Origin: Candidatus Sulfopaludibacter sp. SbA3
GTDB lineage: Bacteria; Acidobacteriota; Terriglobia; 20CM-2-55-15
Assembly (NCBI GenBank): GCA_945865815.1
Contig: CAMBFR010000045.1
Span: forward strand, 1 to 32,508
Reading direction: 5' to 3'
DNA length: 32,508 bases
Below the pieces are notes generated by a model. It made no database searches and was not told the origin of the DNA. It saw only the letters and a list, made by a program, of their open reading frames with translations. Positions 1-7,363 of this stretch are shown here, in pieces (position 1 is the first letter of the stretch; each line of letters begins with the position of its first letter). The position numbers and the translations under genes are program-made.

Positions 1-1
1 C

Positions 2-30
2 CGTAGTTCCGGAATTCGGGGTGCGTCCCC
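2..30. repeat. Right half of a palindromic intergenic element, cut by the window edge
   Basis: The sequence CGTAGTTCCGG followed by AATTCGGGGTGCGTCCCC matches the loop and right arm of the complete palindrome at 32449-32508. The left arm would lie outside the window. It sits just downstream of the cyclophilin stop codon, so it could serve as a terminator for that minus-strand gene. Confidence 0.7.
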
Positions 31-45
31 ACAATCCCGGTCCCC

Positions 46-741
46 CTACGGGACGATGCGGGCGGTTCTCGTGAAATCCAGATTCGGGAAGTCTTTCGTC
101 AGGTACGCGTTTCCCTGGGCATTGATCAAGCCCTGATTCGGGCTTTCGCCGTATTCGGCATTGAACTGATCGACGATCTCCATGCCCTGGATGACCGTTC
201 CGAACGGTGAGAACCCCTGGTTGTCGAGGAACGAGTTGTCGCCGTAGCTGATAAAGACCTGCGTGGTGCGGGTGTTCGGTCCCCTTGTCGCGAAGCTGAT
301 CGTGCCGCGGGCATTCGGCTGCATCACGGGATCATCCATAATGCTGGCCTCTTCCCATACGGGGTTGAGCGCGGGATTTCCGCTGATTCCGAATTGCACC
401 ATGAAGGGCTGCGGTTCACGGATCACCCTGAAGAACCGCGTTTCGTCAAAGAAGCCGTTCTTGACCAGGTTATAAAACCGGTCCGCCCCTCTTGGCGCCC
501 AGTCCCGATGAACTTCGATGGTGAAGTCGCCCTTGCTGGTCGAGAACAGCACCTTGTACATGGCGGGCGCCGTCTCGTTCATGGCCGGGCTGGCCGGATC
601 CATCAGCGGTCCGCCGGCCGCAGGTGCCGCCGTCTGTGTTTGTGCAGCCGCCGGTTCCTCCTCGGCGGCGCATGCCTGCGCGAACAGGGCAGTAAAAACG
701 ATAAGAGTTCCAAGTGTCAGCAACTGTTTCCGAACCATCAT
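46..741 (-). CDS. Cyclophilin-type peptidyl-prolyl cis-trans isomerase, predicted lipoprotein
   Basis: The 231-residue protein begins with a signal peptide ending in a lipobox (FAQAC) and a Pro/Ala/Thr-rich linker. A cyclophilin domain follows, with motifs such as FYNLVKNGFFDETRFFRVI, FMVQFG, ARGTISFAT and TTQVFISYGDN. The family catalyses cis-trans isomerisation of X-Pro bonds, and the leader implies it acts outside the cytoplasm as a folding catalyst. The ATG at 741 was chosen because GGAGG lies 7 nt upstream; an ATG at 774 would add 11 residues without a ribosome-binding site. It is divergent from the exported hydrolase at 812. The family call is firm; the cellular client is unknown. Confidence 0.93.
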   Translation of the reverse strand: MMVRKQLLTLGTLIVFTALFAQACAAEEEPAAAQTQTAAPAAGGPLMDPASPAMNETAPAMYKVLFSTSKGDFTIEVHRDWAPRGADRFYNLVKNGFFDETRFFRVIREPQPFMVQFGISGNPALNPVWEEASIMDDPVMQPNARGTISFATRGPNTRTTQVFISYGDNSFLDNQGFSPFGTVIQGMEIVDQFNAEYGESPNQGLINAQGNAYLTKDFPNLDFTRTARIVP

Positions 742-774
742 TCCGTATCCTCCGGTACGAGAGCATATAACCAT

Positions 775-803
775 TTTTCATTCCTGAAAACCCGTACTAT
801 ACT
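775..803 (+). promoter_or_regulatory. Candidate sigma70-like promoter for the exported hydrolase
   Basis: TTTTCA at 775-780 and TATACT at 798-803 are separated by exactly 17 nt, matching four and five of six consensus bases. The expected transcription start falls near 810 and the gene's ATG is at 812, with no Shine-Dalgarno sequence. The message may be leaderless or nearly so. Confidence 0.45.
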
Positions 804-811
804 GCGCCGCT

Positions 812-2146
812 ATGAACCCGATGCGACTTGCTGTTACCGCTATTGTTGCGGTTGCCGTTCTGGCTCTTCCGCAAATCGTTGCTCAGAACCGTCCAGGCAG
901 CGTCGATGCGGCGTTCCAGAAGTTCTGGGCCGCGCGTTCCACAGCCGATGCCGAGCGCATGGCCGATGAAGTGACGAAGTCCGGCGTCAACTTCGAAGAG
1001 GCCCTGCGCCGGTTGAAGGCCGGCCGGACCTATGCGGCCGAAAAGACCGGCGTGGTGAAGCTATCGACCACGGCCAGCGGAACCGAATACCACTACGCAC
1101 TCAACGTTCCGGCGAACTACGATCCGGCGCGGCGCTACCAGGTTCGTTTCCAGCTCCACGGCGGCGTCGGCGGCCGGGCGACAAATGAGCCACGCGGCAC
1201 GGGCGAGATCGGGGCGCTTGCAGGAGCCGAGCAGTTCTACGTGATCCCTTATGCGTGGCAGGACGCTCCATGGTGGGGTGACGACCAGGCTCTCAACCTC
1301 GAGAGGATTGTGGATGCCATCAAGCGAAGCTACAACATCGACGAGAACCGCGTTGTAGTTTCCGGCGTGTCCGACGGCGGCACGGGCGCGTTCTATATTG
1401 CGATGCGGCGGACCACGCTTTTCGCGAGCATCACGCCGCTGAACGGCTTCATCATGGTTCTCTCGAACAACGATATCGACGACGGCACAATCTCCCCAAA
1501 CAACCTTCGTAACAAGCCGATGTTCATCATCAACGGCGGCCGCGACCGGCTGTATCCGATCTCGAATACGGAACCCTTCGTGAAGCACCTGATGGCCGGC
1601 GGCGTGAATATCGCGTATCACCCGCAGCCGCAGGCCGAGCACAACACGGCGTGGTGGCCGCAGATGAAGGATACGTATGAGAAATTCGCCGCCGAGCATC
1701 CGCGGGATCCGCATCCGGACAAGCTGACGTGGGAAACCATGGGCCTGAAGCACAACCGGGCTCACTGGCTCGTCATCGATCAGCTTGGCGCGCAGCCCGG
1801 TGAAGCAAAGGCTTTGCCCGACCTGAATTCGGTCGGCGTTTTCGGCACGCTTGCCAGGTACGGTCCCGGCGACCTCTTTTCCAGGAATGCCGCTGCCGGC
1901 CGCGTGGATCTCGTGCGTACCGGCAATACGATTGAAGCAACAACGAAGGGTGTTTCCGCGTTTACCCTGCTCTTGTCACCCGATAAGTTCGATTTTAATC
2001 AGCCGGTGAAAGTCACTGCAAACGGGAAGACGGTGTTCGAAGGCCGTGTGCAGCGCAGTGTTGCAACGCTCATGCGATGGGCCGGCCGTGACAACGATCG
2101 AACAATGCTTTATGGCGCCGAACTGAAGATCAATCTGGCGAAGTAA
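812..2146 (+). CDS. Exported alpha/beta-hydrolase (esterase/depolymerase-like)
   Basis: The 444-residue protein has a signal peptide (about residues 1-25, ending near IVAQ). A region with an oxyanion-type HGG motif (residues 116-118) is followed by a nucleophile elbow GVSDG with Ser187. Probable triad partners are Asp245 in NGGRDRLYP and His277 in AEHNTAWWP, which is the order and spacing expected of an alpha/beta-hydrolase of the esterase D/PHB-depolymerase/feruloyl-esterase type. About 150 residues after the His form a C-terminal domain I do not recognise. The substrate cannot be read from sequence. The gene is divergent from the cyclophilin and convergent with the small ORF at 2204-2344. 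Confidence 0.8.
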   Translation: MNPMRLAVTAIVAVAVLALPQIVAQNRPGSVDAAFQKFWAARSTADAERMADEVTKSGVNFEEALRRLKAGRTYAAEKTGVVKLSTTASGTEYHYALNVPANYDPARRYQVRFQLHGGVGGRATNEPRGTGEIGALAGAEQFYVIPYAWQDAPWWGDDQALNLERIVDAIKRSYNIDENRVVVSGVSDGGTGAFYIAMRRTTLFASITPLNGFIMVLSNNDIDDGTISPNNLRNKPMFIINGGRDRLYPISNTEPFVKHLMAGGVNIAYHPQPQAEHNTAWWPQMKDTYEKFAAEHPRDPHPDKLTWETMGLKHNRAHWLVIDQLGAQPGEAKALPDLNSVGVFGTLARYGPGDLFSRNAAAGRVDLVRTGNTIEATTKGVSAFTLLLSPDKFDFNQPVKVTANGKTVFEGRVQRSVATLMRWAGRDNDRTMLYGAELKINLAK

Positions 2147-2164
2147 AAGCAGGTTTCCTGGGTA

Positions 2165-2209
2165 AATTGAATTCGGAAATTCAATTCGGGACGCACCTCG
2201 AATTCAATT
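2165..2209. repeat. Palindromic intergenic element between convergent genes
   Basis: Outer arms AATTGAATTCG (2165-2175) and CGAATTCAATT (2199-2209) are perfect inverted repeats. They enclose a variant of the local core, GGGACGCACC flanked by AATTC and GAATT. The element lies between two converging genes, so a bidirectional terminator role is plausible. It belongs to the same family as the elements at 2-30, 4385-4409, 9937-10000, 27577-27611 and 32449-32508. Confidence 0.65.
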
Positions 2210-2344
2210 CTTCTTCAGTTCTTCGAGCCGGGCTTCGATTTCGCGAATCTCGGCAACAACCTGGGCCGTAGCGCTGCCGCAAGTATTGGTCGCGATGGCC
2301 CATAATTTCTGCAGCCGCGCCATCAATTCTTCCTCTTTGCTCAC
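2204..2344 (-). CDS. Small acidic, probably helical protein (46 aa), unknown function
   Basis: A GTG start four nucleotides after the aminotransferase stop codon opens a 46-codon frame, starting VSKEEELMARLQKLWAIATN and ending in a heptad-like helix EIREIEARLEELKKN. The composition (Glu/Lys/Leu, regular i/i+4 hydrophobics) is typical of a real short coiled-coil protein, and the position suggests translational coupling. No clear Shine-Dalgarno sequence and no recognised family. The stop codon falls inside the palindromic element. The gene is probable but unproven. Confidence 0.5.
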   Translation of the reverse strand: MSKEEELMARLQKLWAIATNTCGSATAQVVAEIREIEARLEELKKN

Positions 2345-2348
2345 GCCG

Positions 2349-3446
2349 CTATTTGGCCCGGACGGCTTTTACCGTTTGGGCCAGCCTGTTGATTCCGTCT
2401 TCAATTTGAGCGGGCGCCAGGGCGCAATACGGCAGGCGCAAAAAGCGTTCGCCGCCTCCGTTTGGAAAGAAAGCCAGGCCATCGGACAAATTCAGATTGC
2501 GGCGGGCCGCTTCGGTTCTCACATCGCTGGTCAGGGTTCCCGGAGGCAGCGTGAGGGAAAGAAAGAAGCCGCCGTCGGGCCGTGTCGTTTCGGCGTCGGG
2601 CATGTATTGATCGAGCGCGCGCAAACAAGCGTCAAGACGCGGCGCGTAGAGCGCTTTCAATCGCTCGATTTGCGGCGGAAGCAAACCGCGGCGGCACCAT
2701 TCATACGTGATGCCGTGGGCCAGATAGCCGGGAGAAATGTACGTATCCTCGGCCACCTTCGCCACCTTGGCGAGAATATCCGCGTTTCCCAGCATGAATC
2801 CCATCCGCACACCCGGCGCAATGAGCTTGGTAAACGAACTCATGTGCAGCGTGCGCGCCGGAGCCAGCGAAAATAACGTTGGCTGGGCGGCGCCCTTATA
2901 GCGCAGCAGCCGGTAAGGCGCGTCTTCCAGGATCATGAAGTTGTGACGTTCAGCCAACTCCACAATGCGTTTGCGCTTTTCCGCCGAGCAGGTCGCGCCG
3001 GATGGATTCTGAAAGTCCGGAATCACATAGAAGAATTTCGGGACCCGCTTTGCGAGAGCGGCTTCCAAAGCTTCCACATTCGGGCCATCCGCTTCCAGTG
3101 GAATCCCCACCACCTCGGCGCCATGCCGGCGAAGAAGCGTAATGGTGCGGTCATATGTGGGCGATTCGCAGAACACGACGTCGCCCGGCCGCAACAAATG
3201 CCGGCATAAGAACTCGATGAGTTCCAGCGAGCCGTTTCCGGTCAGCACCTGCTCGGGCTGAACTCCCTGCCATTGAGCGATCCATTGGCGCAGCGGCGCA
3301 TATCCCAGTGCGGGGCCGTATTGCATAATCGCCGTGCCGTTTTCTTTCAATATGGAAGTTGCGGCGTCCAGAATCTCGGCTAGTGGAAAAGACTCATCCG
3401 CCGGAACGCCGCGTGTGAAATTGATTGTCTGTGAAGATGTGCTCAT
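2349..3446 (-). CDS. PLP-dependent aminotransferase, class I/II (MocR/2-aminoadipate-type fold)
   Basis: The 365-residue protein has the fold-type I aminotransferase layout: the substrate-side YGPALGYAPLRQWIA region near residue 45, the PLP-contacting motif PDFQNPSG (143-150), Asp175 in LEDAPYR for the pyridine nitrogen, and the Schiff-base Lys207 in SSFTKLIAPGVRMGF. It lacks the N-terminal GntR domain of MocR regulators, so it is likely a free-standing enzyme related to LysN/KAT-like 2-aminoadipate aminotransferases. Amino-donor specificity is undetermined. It lies 21 nt downstream of the SpoIIE-type phosphatase on the same strand and is followed by a small ORF, so the three may be cotranscribed. 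Confidence 0.88.
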   Translation of the reverse strand: MSTSSQTINFTRGVPADESFPLAEILDAATSILKENGTAIMQYGPALGYAPLRQWIAQWQGVQPEQVLTGNGSLELIEFLCRHLLRPGDVVFCESPTYDRTITLLRRHGAEVVGIPLEADGPNVEALEAALAKRVPKFFYVIPDFQNPSGATCSAEKRKRIVELAERHNFMILEDAPYRLLRYKGAAQPTLFSLAPARTLHMSSFTKLIAPGVRMGFMLGNADILAKVAKVAEDTYISPGYLAHGITYEWCRRGLLPPQIERLKALYAPRLDACLRALDQYMPDAETTRPDGGFFLSLTLPPGTLTSDVRTEAARRNLNLSDGLAFFPNGGGERFLRLPYCALAPAQIEDGINRLAQTVKAVRAK

Positions 3447-3467
3447 AATTTTATGTATTCCAAAAAA

Positions 3468-4367
3468 TCAGGTCCGTTTGATAACCACGAGGCTGATATC
3501 GTCTGTGGGCGCCGCAAAGCCAAGCGCGTCTGCCTTGATCGCCTGAAAGATCTCCCGGGCCCCCTGATGCTTGATGGCGCGAATTGTCCCCTCCAGCCGT
3601 TCCTGAAAGTACGACTCCGCGCCTCGCGCGTGCTCCAGCAGTCCGTCCGTGTAGAGCAGCAGGATGTCGCCCCTCCCCATGAGACGCCATTCGTTCAACT
3701 CGTATTGATCCTTGAAGCCAAGGGCGCTCTTCGTTTTGCTCCGGTCGATGACATCATTCGAAGGCAATGTGCCGATCGGCGGAAACGATGTACAGAGGTC
3801 CGGGCTGACCTCCATGAATCGATCGTGCTCGTTGGAGAAAACGACCGGAGGCGGATGCGCGGCGGAAAGAAATCGGAACGTCGTATCCTGCGCAATTTCG
3901 CCATAGATCATGGTGACGAATTTCTCCCGGCTCGAAGACTGGTAAAGCCTTGAGTTGAGATTTTCGAACAGCCGTTTCGTGATGTGCCCGAACATATCCA
4001 GCTCGTATAACGAACCGAGCAGGAATGCCTGGTGCAGCATGGCCGCCATCATGGCATCCGTGATCTGATGTCCCGATACATCCATGAGAGCGATTCCCGC
4101 CCTCGTCCGGCAACGCTCCAGGTTGGCCACGACATCCGGCCGTCCATCGAGTTGTCCCTGCCTGATCCTTGCCTGCAGGTCATACCGCTTCTTGAAGTCG
4201 ACGTAAATAATGTGATCGCCACCGGCGACTCCGTTGAGGGGTATGGTGTCGCCGAAAACATCAATGCCCTCCAGCGTCGGTATTTCACCCGGCAAGGGCT
4301 TGATGTATTTTGCAATCTCCTGGAAGTTCTTCAACTCGCCAGTTAAGTCTGTCAATGGGTCAGTCAT
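3468..4367 (-). CDS. SpoIIE/PP2C-like serine/threonine protein phosphatase
   Basis: The 299-residue protein is a single SpoIIE-type phosphatase domain with the metal-binding aspartates in GGDHIIYVD (about residue 51), ALMDVSGHQ (Asp96), LLLYTDGLLE and the C-terminal PTDDISLVVIK. There are no transmembrane segments and no sensor (PAS/GAF/HAMP) domain, so it probably acts in the cytoplasm on a phosphorylated partner, as in partner-switching or kinase-opposing circuits. No anti-sigma or STAS partner lies next to it. The start at 4367 has only a weak ribosome-binding site. A half-palindrome lies just upstream. Confidence 0.87.
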   Translation of the reverse strand: MTDPLTDLTGELKNFQEIAKYIKPLPGEIPTLEGIDVFGDTIPLNGVAGGDHIIYVDFKKRYDLQARIRQGQLDGRPDVVANLERCRTRAGIALMDVSGHQITDAMMAAMLHQAFLLGSLYELDMFGHITKRLFENLNSRLYQSSSREKFVTMIYGEIAQDTTFRFLSAAHPPPVVFSNEHDRFMEVSPDLCTSFPPIGTLPSNDVIDRSKTKSALGFKDQYELNEWRLMGRGDILLLYTDGLLEHARGAESYFQERLEGTIRAIKHQGAREIFQAIKADALGFAAPTDDISLVVIKRT

Positions 4368-4384
4368 GTTTCTGTAGATCCGAA

Positions 4385-4409
4385 GATCTGGGGACGCACC
4401 CCGAATTCC
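4385..4409. repeat. Half copy of the GGGG-N5-CCCC palindromic element
   Basis: AGATCTGGGGACGCACC and CCGAATTCC follow each other here. The left part matches the left arm of the 9937-10000 element and the right part matches the left arm of the 32449-32508 element. No complementary arm follows, so this is a solo half-element upstream of the phosphatase gene. Confidence 0.6.
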
Positions 4410-4463
4410 TGCAGTGTTCGAAAAGATTACAGAATCAAGAGGGCGTCCCAGGAGTTCTAAAAC

Positions 4464-4799
4464 TCAACTGGGGTTTTGCATCGGTCCCGGCGGCAACCTG
4501 TCGAGGACGATCTGCAACTTATCGAGAATAAGATGTAGCAGATGCAGCGCCTGTTTTCGAAAATCTCTGAGTTCTCTTATGGAATCCTGGTAAAACACTT
4601 CGAACCGGTCCATCCGTTCCGACTGATGGATAAGCAATTGAGACTGCATCTCCTGCAATCGAACGACGTGAGCCGTAATACCTCTGGACCAGGTTTGAAA
4701 TTCCACACGGTCCTGACGATCCTGTTCCTGAGCCGCAGCCAGACGCGCCTGGCTTGCCGTGATGAAATCCATGGTTCGATTCAATTCTTCGGGTGTCAT
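4464..4799 (-). CDS. Coiled-coil protein of unknown function (111 aa)
   Basis: The frame is open upstream to 4940, but that extension runs through repeat sequence. The ATG at 4799 (MTPEELNRTMDFITASQARL) is preceded by AGAGGA at a short distance and begins the ordered part. Residues 5-95 are rich in Gln, Arg, Glu and Leu with heptad character (LAAAQEQDRQDRVEFQTW, QLLIHQSERMDRFEVFYQ), predicting a long alpha-helical coiled coil, followed by a short Pro-rich tail. There is no signal peptide or membrane segment. No family is recognised. It sits downstream of an Hsp70-like gene on the same strand, separated by a dispersed repeat. Confidence 0.7.
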   Translation of the reverse strand: MTPEELNRTMDFITASQARLAAAQEQDRQDRVEFQTWSRGITAHVVRLQEMQSQLLIHQSERMDRFEVFYQDSIRELRDFRKQALHLLHLILDKLQIVLDRLPPGPMQNPS

Positions 4800-4922
4800 G
4801 CTTCCTCTGATCGGTAACGCAAAGGACCAAAACAATATATCGCGATGTCCTTTCCGAAGGAAGCCCCTGCCGCCCGGGAGCGCTGATGCTCGACTAAACA
4901 TGTCCTTCTCCCCTCGGGAGCA

Positions 4923-4958
4923 TGGCGGCTGCGAATGCAAGCCCGACAGGGCGCAGCC
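4923..4958. repeat. Dispersed single copy of the 46-bp hairpin repeat
   Basis: This segment carries GGCTGCGAATGCAAGCCC, then GACA, then GGGCGCAGCC. It matches the core of the tandem unit at 6308-6491 except for one base in the inner loop (GACA for GATA). The GCTGCG/CGCAGC and GCCC/GGGC arms are intact, and the ATGGC/GCCAT flanks add further pairing. It lies between the Hsp70-like gene and the coiled-coil gene. Confidence 0.75.
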
Positions 4959-4968
4959 ATCACGCTCA

Positions 4969-4992
4969 GGTGGCCGAAGGGCCGGATGAGGG
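4969..4992. repeat. Partial copy of a REP-like repeat abutting the Hsp70 stop codon
   Basis: GGTGGCC, GAAGGGCCGGATGAGGG: this is the reverse complement of the outer segment of the repeat at 30536-30641, with one base missing. It directly abuts the stop codon of the Hsp70-like gene, a position suited to transcript-end protection or termination. Confidence 0.6.
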
Positions 4993-6258
4993 TTACAGTT
5001 CCAGCGCGCGCAAAGCGAGGCCTTTTGCTACGGATGTAAATTCGCTCCCGCTCGAAATCTTTTCCGCTCCGAAGCGTTCCTCGAAAATTCGACGCACGGC
5101 GGGCACAAGAGAAGATCCCCCGGTGAGAAAGATCCGATCCACTTCGGAACTGCCTATTCCGGTTCGAGCCAGCAGTCGATCGACACAGTCGCGGATTTTC
5201 TGCATCTCTTCTTCAATCCACGCTTCAAACCGGGTCCGCTGAATGTTGCGGTCAATCTGGACGTCGCCATCCTGAAAACGAAACCGCGCCGCGGTGTCCG
5301 AAGACAGCCCTGATTTGGATGCCTGAACCGCCTGATGGAGATTAAACCCCAGATCATTCTGAATAATCTGCAGGAGCGCAGCGATTTTCCGGGGCTCGAG
5401 CGAGTGGGCCTGAATGCTGCGCAGCATCTGGATTGTTTCATTCGATTTCAGGAATGAGAGGTAATGCCAGCGCTCCAGATCGGAGTAGACCCATGCCGGC
5501 ATGGGAAGAATCTTATCGATCGACCGGTATTCCGAACCGCGGCCCAACTCGGGAGAGACCAGGTTTCGTACGATCCGGGCATCGAACGCGTCGCCGGCCA
5601 GCGCCACGCCTTCCGTTCCCAGAATGCCTCCGCCGGACTCGCGGCGCTTGCGGGCTCCGGGTCCGACGTGCAGCAGGGAGAAGTCGCTGGTTCCTCCGCC
5701 GAAATCACCGATCATGATGAGTTCGTCGTGGCCGAGTGTGCTCTCGTAAAAGTATGCGGCCGCCACGGGTTCGTACTCGAAAACAACAGGACCGATGCCC
5801 GCCTTGTTCAGCGCCCACTTCAGCCGTTCCAGCGCGAACGTGTTATCGGCTTCGTCATTGGCATTCGAATATCGGATCGGCCTGCCCACAACGACAGGTC
5901 CTTCGAATGAGCCGAACTGGGCTTCCGCCTGCGCGCGCAGGTCTCGAAGAATGATCGTAATGAGCTCTGCGAGCGTGTACTGGCGTCCGAAGACACTGGT
6001 GGCCGAGAACAGGCGGCTGGCGAGAAACGATTTCAGCGACTGTATGAGCCGGCCCTTTTCATCCGCGGCGAGATATCGCTCAATGGCAACCGGCCCGGCA
6101 GCCGCCGCGGTTTTGGGCTCGAAGTAGAGGACCGATCGATAGGTTTCCGTGCCGCCGGCGCTCGACCGAAAAAGCACCGTTTCGGAAGTTCGATTCTCAT
6201 ACGCAACGGCAATCGAGCTGTTCGTTGTTCCGAAGTCGAGACCAATGGCTTTGCGCAT
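4993..6258 (-). CDS. Hsp70-family ATPase lacking a canonical substrate-binding domain (YegD-like)
   Basis: The 421-residue protein has the actin/Hsp70 ATPase core: phosphate-1 motif AIGLDFGTTNSSIAVAYE at the N-terminus, phosphate-2 motif GDFGGGTSDFSLL (about residues 184-196) and the adenosine motif FLTGGSSLVPAVRRIF near the C-terminus. It ends about 30 residues later, so the beta-sandwich substrate-binding domain and lid of DnaK (about 630 aa) are absent, as in the YegD-type subfamily. It may be a specialised chaperone or regulatory ATPase. The ATG at 6258 is used here; an in-frame TTG directly before it (6261) is the alternative. Upstream lies the tandem hairpin array; downstream is the coiled-coil gene on the same strand. 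Confidence 0.88.
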   Translation of the reverse strand: MRKAIGLDFGTTNSSIAVAYENRTSETVLFRSSAGGTETYRSVLYFEPKTAAAAGPVAIERYLAADEKGRLIQSLKSFLASRLFSATSVFGRQYTLAELITIILRDLRAQAEAQFGSFEGPVVVGRPIRYSNANDEADNTFALERLKWALNKAGIGPVVFEYEPVAAAYFYESTLGHDELIMIGDFGGGTSDFSLLHVGPGARKRRESGGGILGTEGVALAGDAFDARIVRNLVSPELGRGSEYRSIDKILPMPAWVYSDLERWHYLSFLKSNETIQMLRSIQAHSLEPRKIAALLQIIQNDLGFNLHQAVQASKSGLSSDTAARFRFQDGDVQIDRNIQRTRFEAWIEEEMQKIRDCVDRLLARTGIGSSEVDRIFLTGGSSLVPAVRRIFEERFGAEKISSGSEFTSVAKGLALRALEL

Positions 6259-6307
6259 CAACAGACAGCATAGCCTCGATAGTGCAAGTTCCGTTTCGAT
6301 TCAGTAG

Positions 6308-6491
6308 AATGAGCGGCTGCGAATGCAAGCCCGATAGGGCGCAGCTGTCAAGTAATGAGCGGCTGCGAATGCAAGCCCGATAGGGCGCAGCTGTCAAGTA
6401 ATGAGCGGCTGCGAATGCAAGCCCGATAGGGCGCAGCTATCAAGTAATGAGCGGCTGCGAATGCAAGCCCGATAGGGCGCAGCTATCAAGT
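6308..6491. repeat. Tandem array of four 46-bp hairpin repeats
   Basis: Four head-to-tail units begin at 6308, 6354, 6400 and 6446. They differ only at one position (CAGCTGTC in units 1-2, CAGCTATC in units 3-4). Each unit contains GCTGCG paired with CGCAGC and, inside that, GCCC-GATA-GGGC, giving a compact nested hairpin, followed by TCAAGTAATGA. There are no spacers, so it is not a CRISPR. The array fills the intergenic region between the divergent Hsp70-like and DUF4159 genes. Near-identity of the units implies recent expansion. Confidence 0.95.
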
Positions 6492-6522
6492 AATGGCGGA
6501 CCGGCTGACACAGAGAAAATTC

Positions 6523-7356
6523 ATGAAGAAGATCGCCTTCCTGCTGCTTCTCGTTCTGGTTCCGGCAACCCTGCTCGTTTCGCTGTACGAAGTATTCGCG
6601 GCGGATCCGGACGCCGATCCTCCGGAGTTCTACTTCACACGTCTGGTCTATTCCGAGAACTCCCAGATGCGTCGTGGTTTCACGATGCCGAAGCCGGACT
6701 TTCAGTTCACGTGTCCGGAATTCGGCGGCGGAAATTTCTTTCCGCGTCAGGGCTGGGGTTGGGCCACCGATTATCCGGGCGGCGATTGTAAATTCATGGG
6801 CGCCGTACATCGCTTGACCGGCATACGCGTCCACGAGGACCCGAATGTGGTTGCGATCATGGACGACGAGCTCTTCCAGTTTCCGTTTGTCTACGCTGTC
6901 GAAGTGGGCGGCATGGGACTCAGCGACCGCGAAGCCGCGCGCCTTCGCGAGTATCTCCTGCGAGGCGGCTTTATGCACGTCGACGATTTCTGGGGATTAC
7001 GGCAGAGAGGGAACTTCGAAGCGCAAATGAGGAAAGTGTTTCCCGATCGTCTGATCGAGCGCCTGCCTCTCACGCATCCGATATTTCATACCTTCTTCGA
7101 TATCGAAACAGTGATGCAGATTCCCAACAGGGGTAACGGCTGCTTCGGCGGCCCAACATGGGAGTCGCGGGACGACACGATGCCGGCAATTTATGGAATC
7201 TCGGACGACGAGGGCCGTGTCATGGTGGCGGTGACCTACAACTCGGACCTCGGAGACGCCTGGGAATACATGGATCTGCGCTGCTATCCCGAGATCTACT
7301 CCGGCTATGCCTACCGCGCCGGGCTAAACTTCATGATCTACGCGATGACGCATTGA
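6523..7356 (+). CDS. Exported DUF4159 domain protein
   Basis: The 277-residue protein starts with MKKIAFLLLLVLVPATLLVS, a signal peptide or N-terminal anchor. The rest matches the DUF4159 pattern known from Acidobacteriota, Bacteroidota and Planctomycetota: an EFYFTRLVY strand, a Trp/Asp-rich WATDYPGGDCKFMGAV segment, PFVYAVEVGGMGLSD, LREYLLRGGFMHVDDFWG and LTHPIFHTFFD, resembling a GATase-like alpha/beta fold. The biochemical role of the family is unknown. ATG 6523 is preferred to 6493 because the earlier codon lies at the edge of the tandem array without a ribosome-binding site and would add a charged leader before the signal peptide. No MoxR/DUF58 partner genes of other DUF4159 loci are present. 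Confidence 0.82.
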   Translation: MKKIAFLLLLVLVPATLLVSLYEVFAADPDADPPEFYFTRLVYSENSQMRRGFTMPKPDFQFTCPEFGGGNFFPRQGWGWATDYPGGDCKFMGAVHRLTGIRVHEDPNVVAIMDDELFQFPFVYAVEVGGMGLSDREAARLREYLLRGGFMHVDDFWGLRQRGNFEAQMRKVFPDRLIERLPLTHPIFHTFFDIETVMQIPNRGNGCFGGPTWESRDDTMPAIYGISDDEGRVMVAVTYNSDLGDAWEYMDLRCYPEIYSGYAYRAGLNFMIYAMTH

Positions 7357-7363
7357 TTGGTTC

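Noticed and set aside
4800-4940. N-terminal extension of the coiled-coil protein
   Set aside because: It is encoded partly by the dispersed hairpin repeat, and the ATG at 4799 has a ribosome-binding site.
6308-6491. CRISPR array
   Set aside because: The 46-bp units follow each other directly with no unique spacers, and no cas genes are present.
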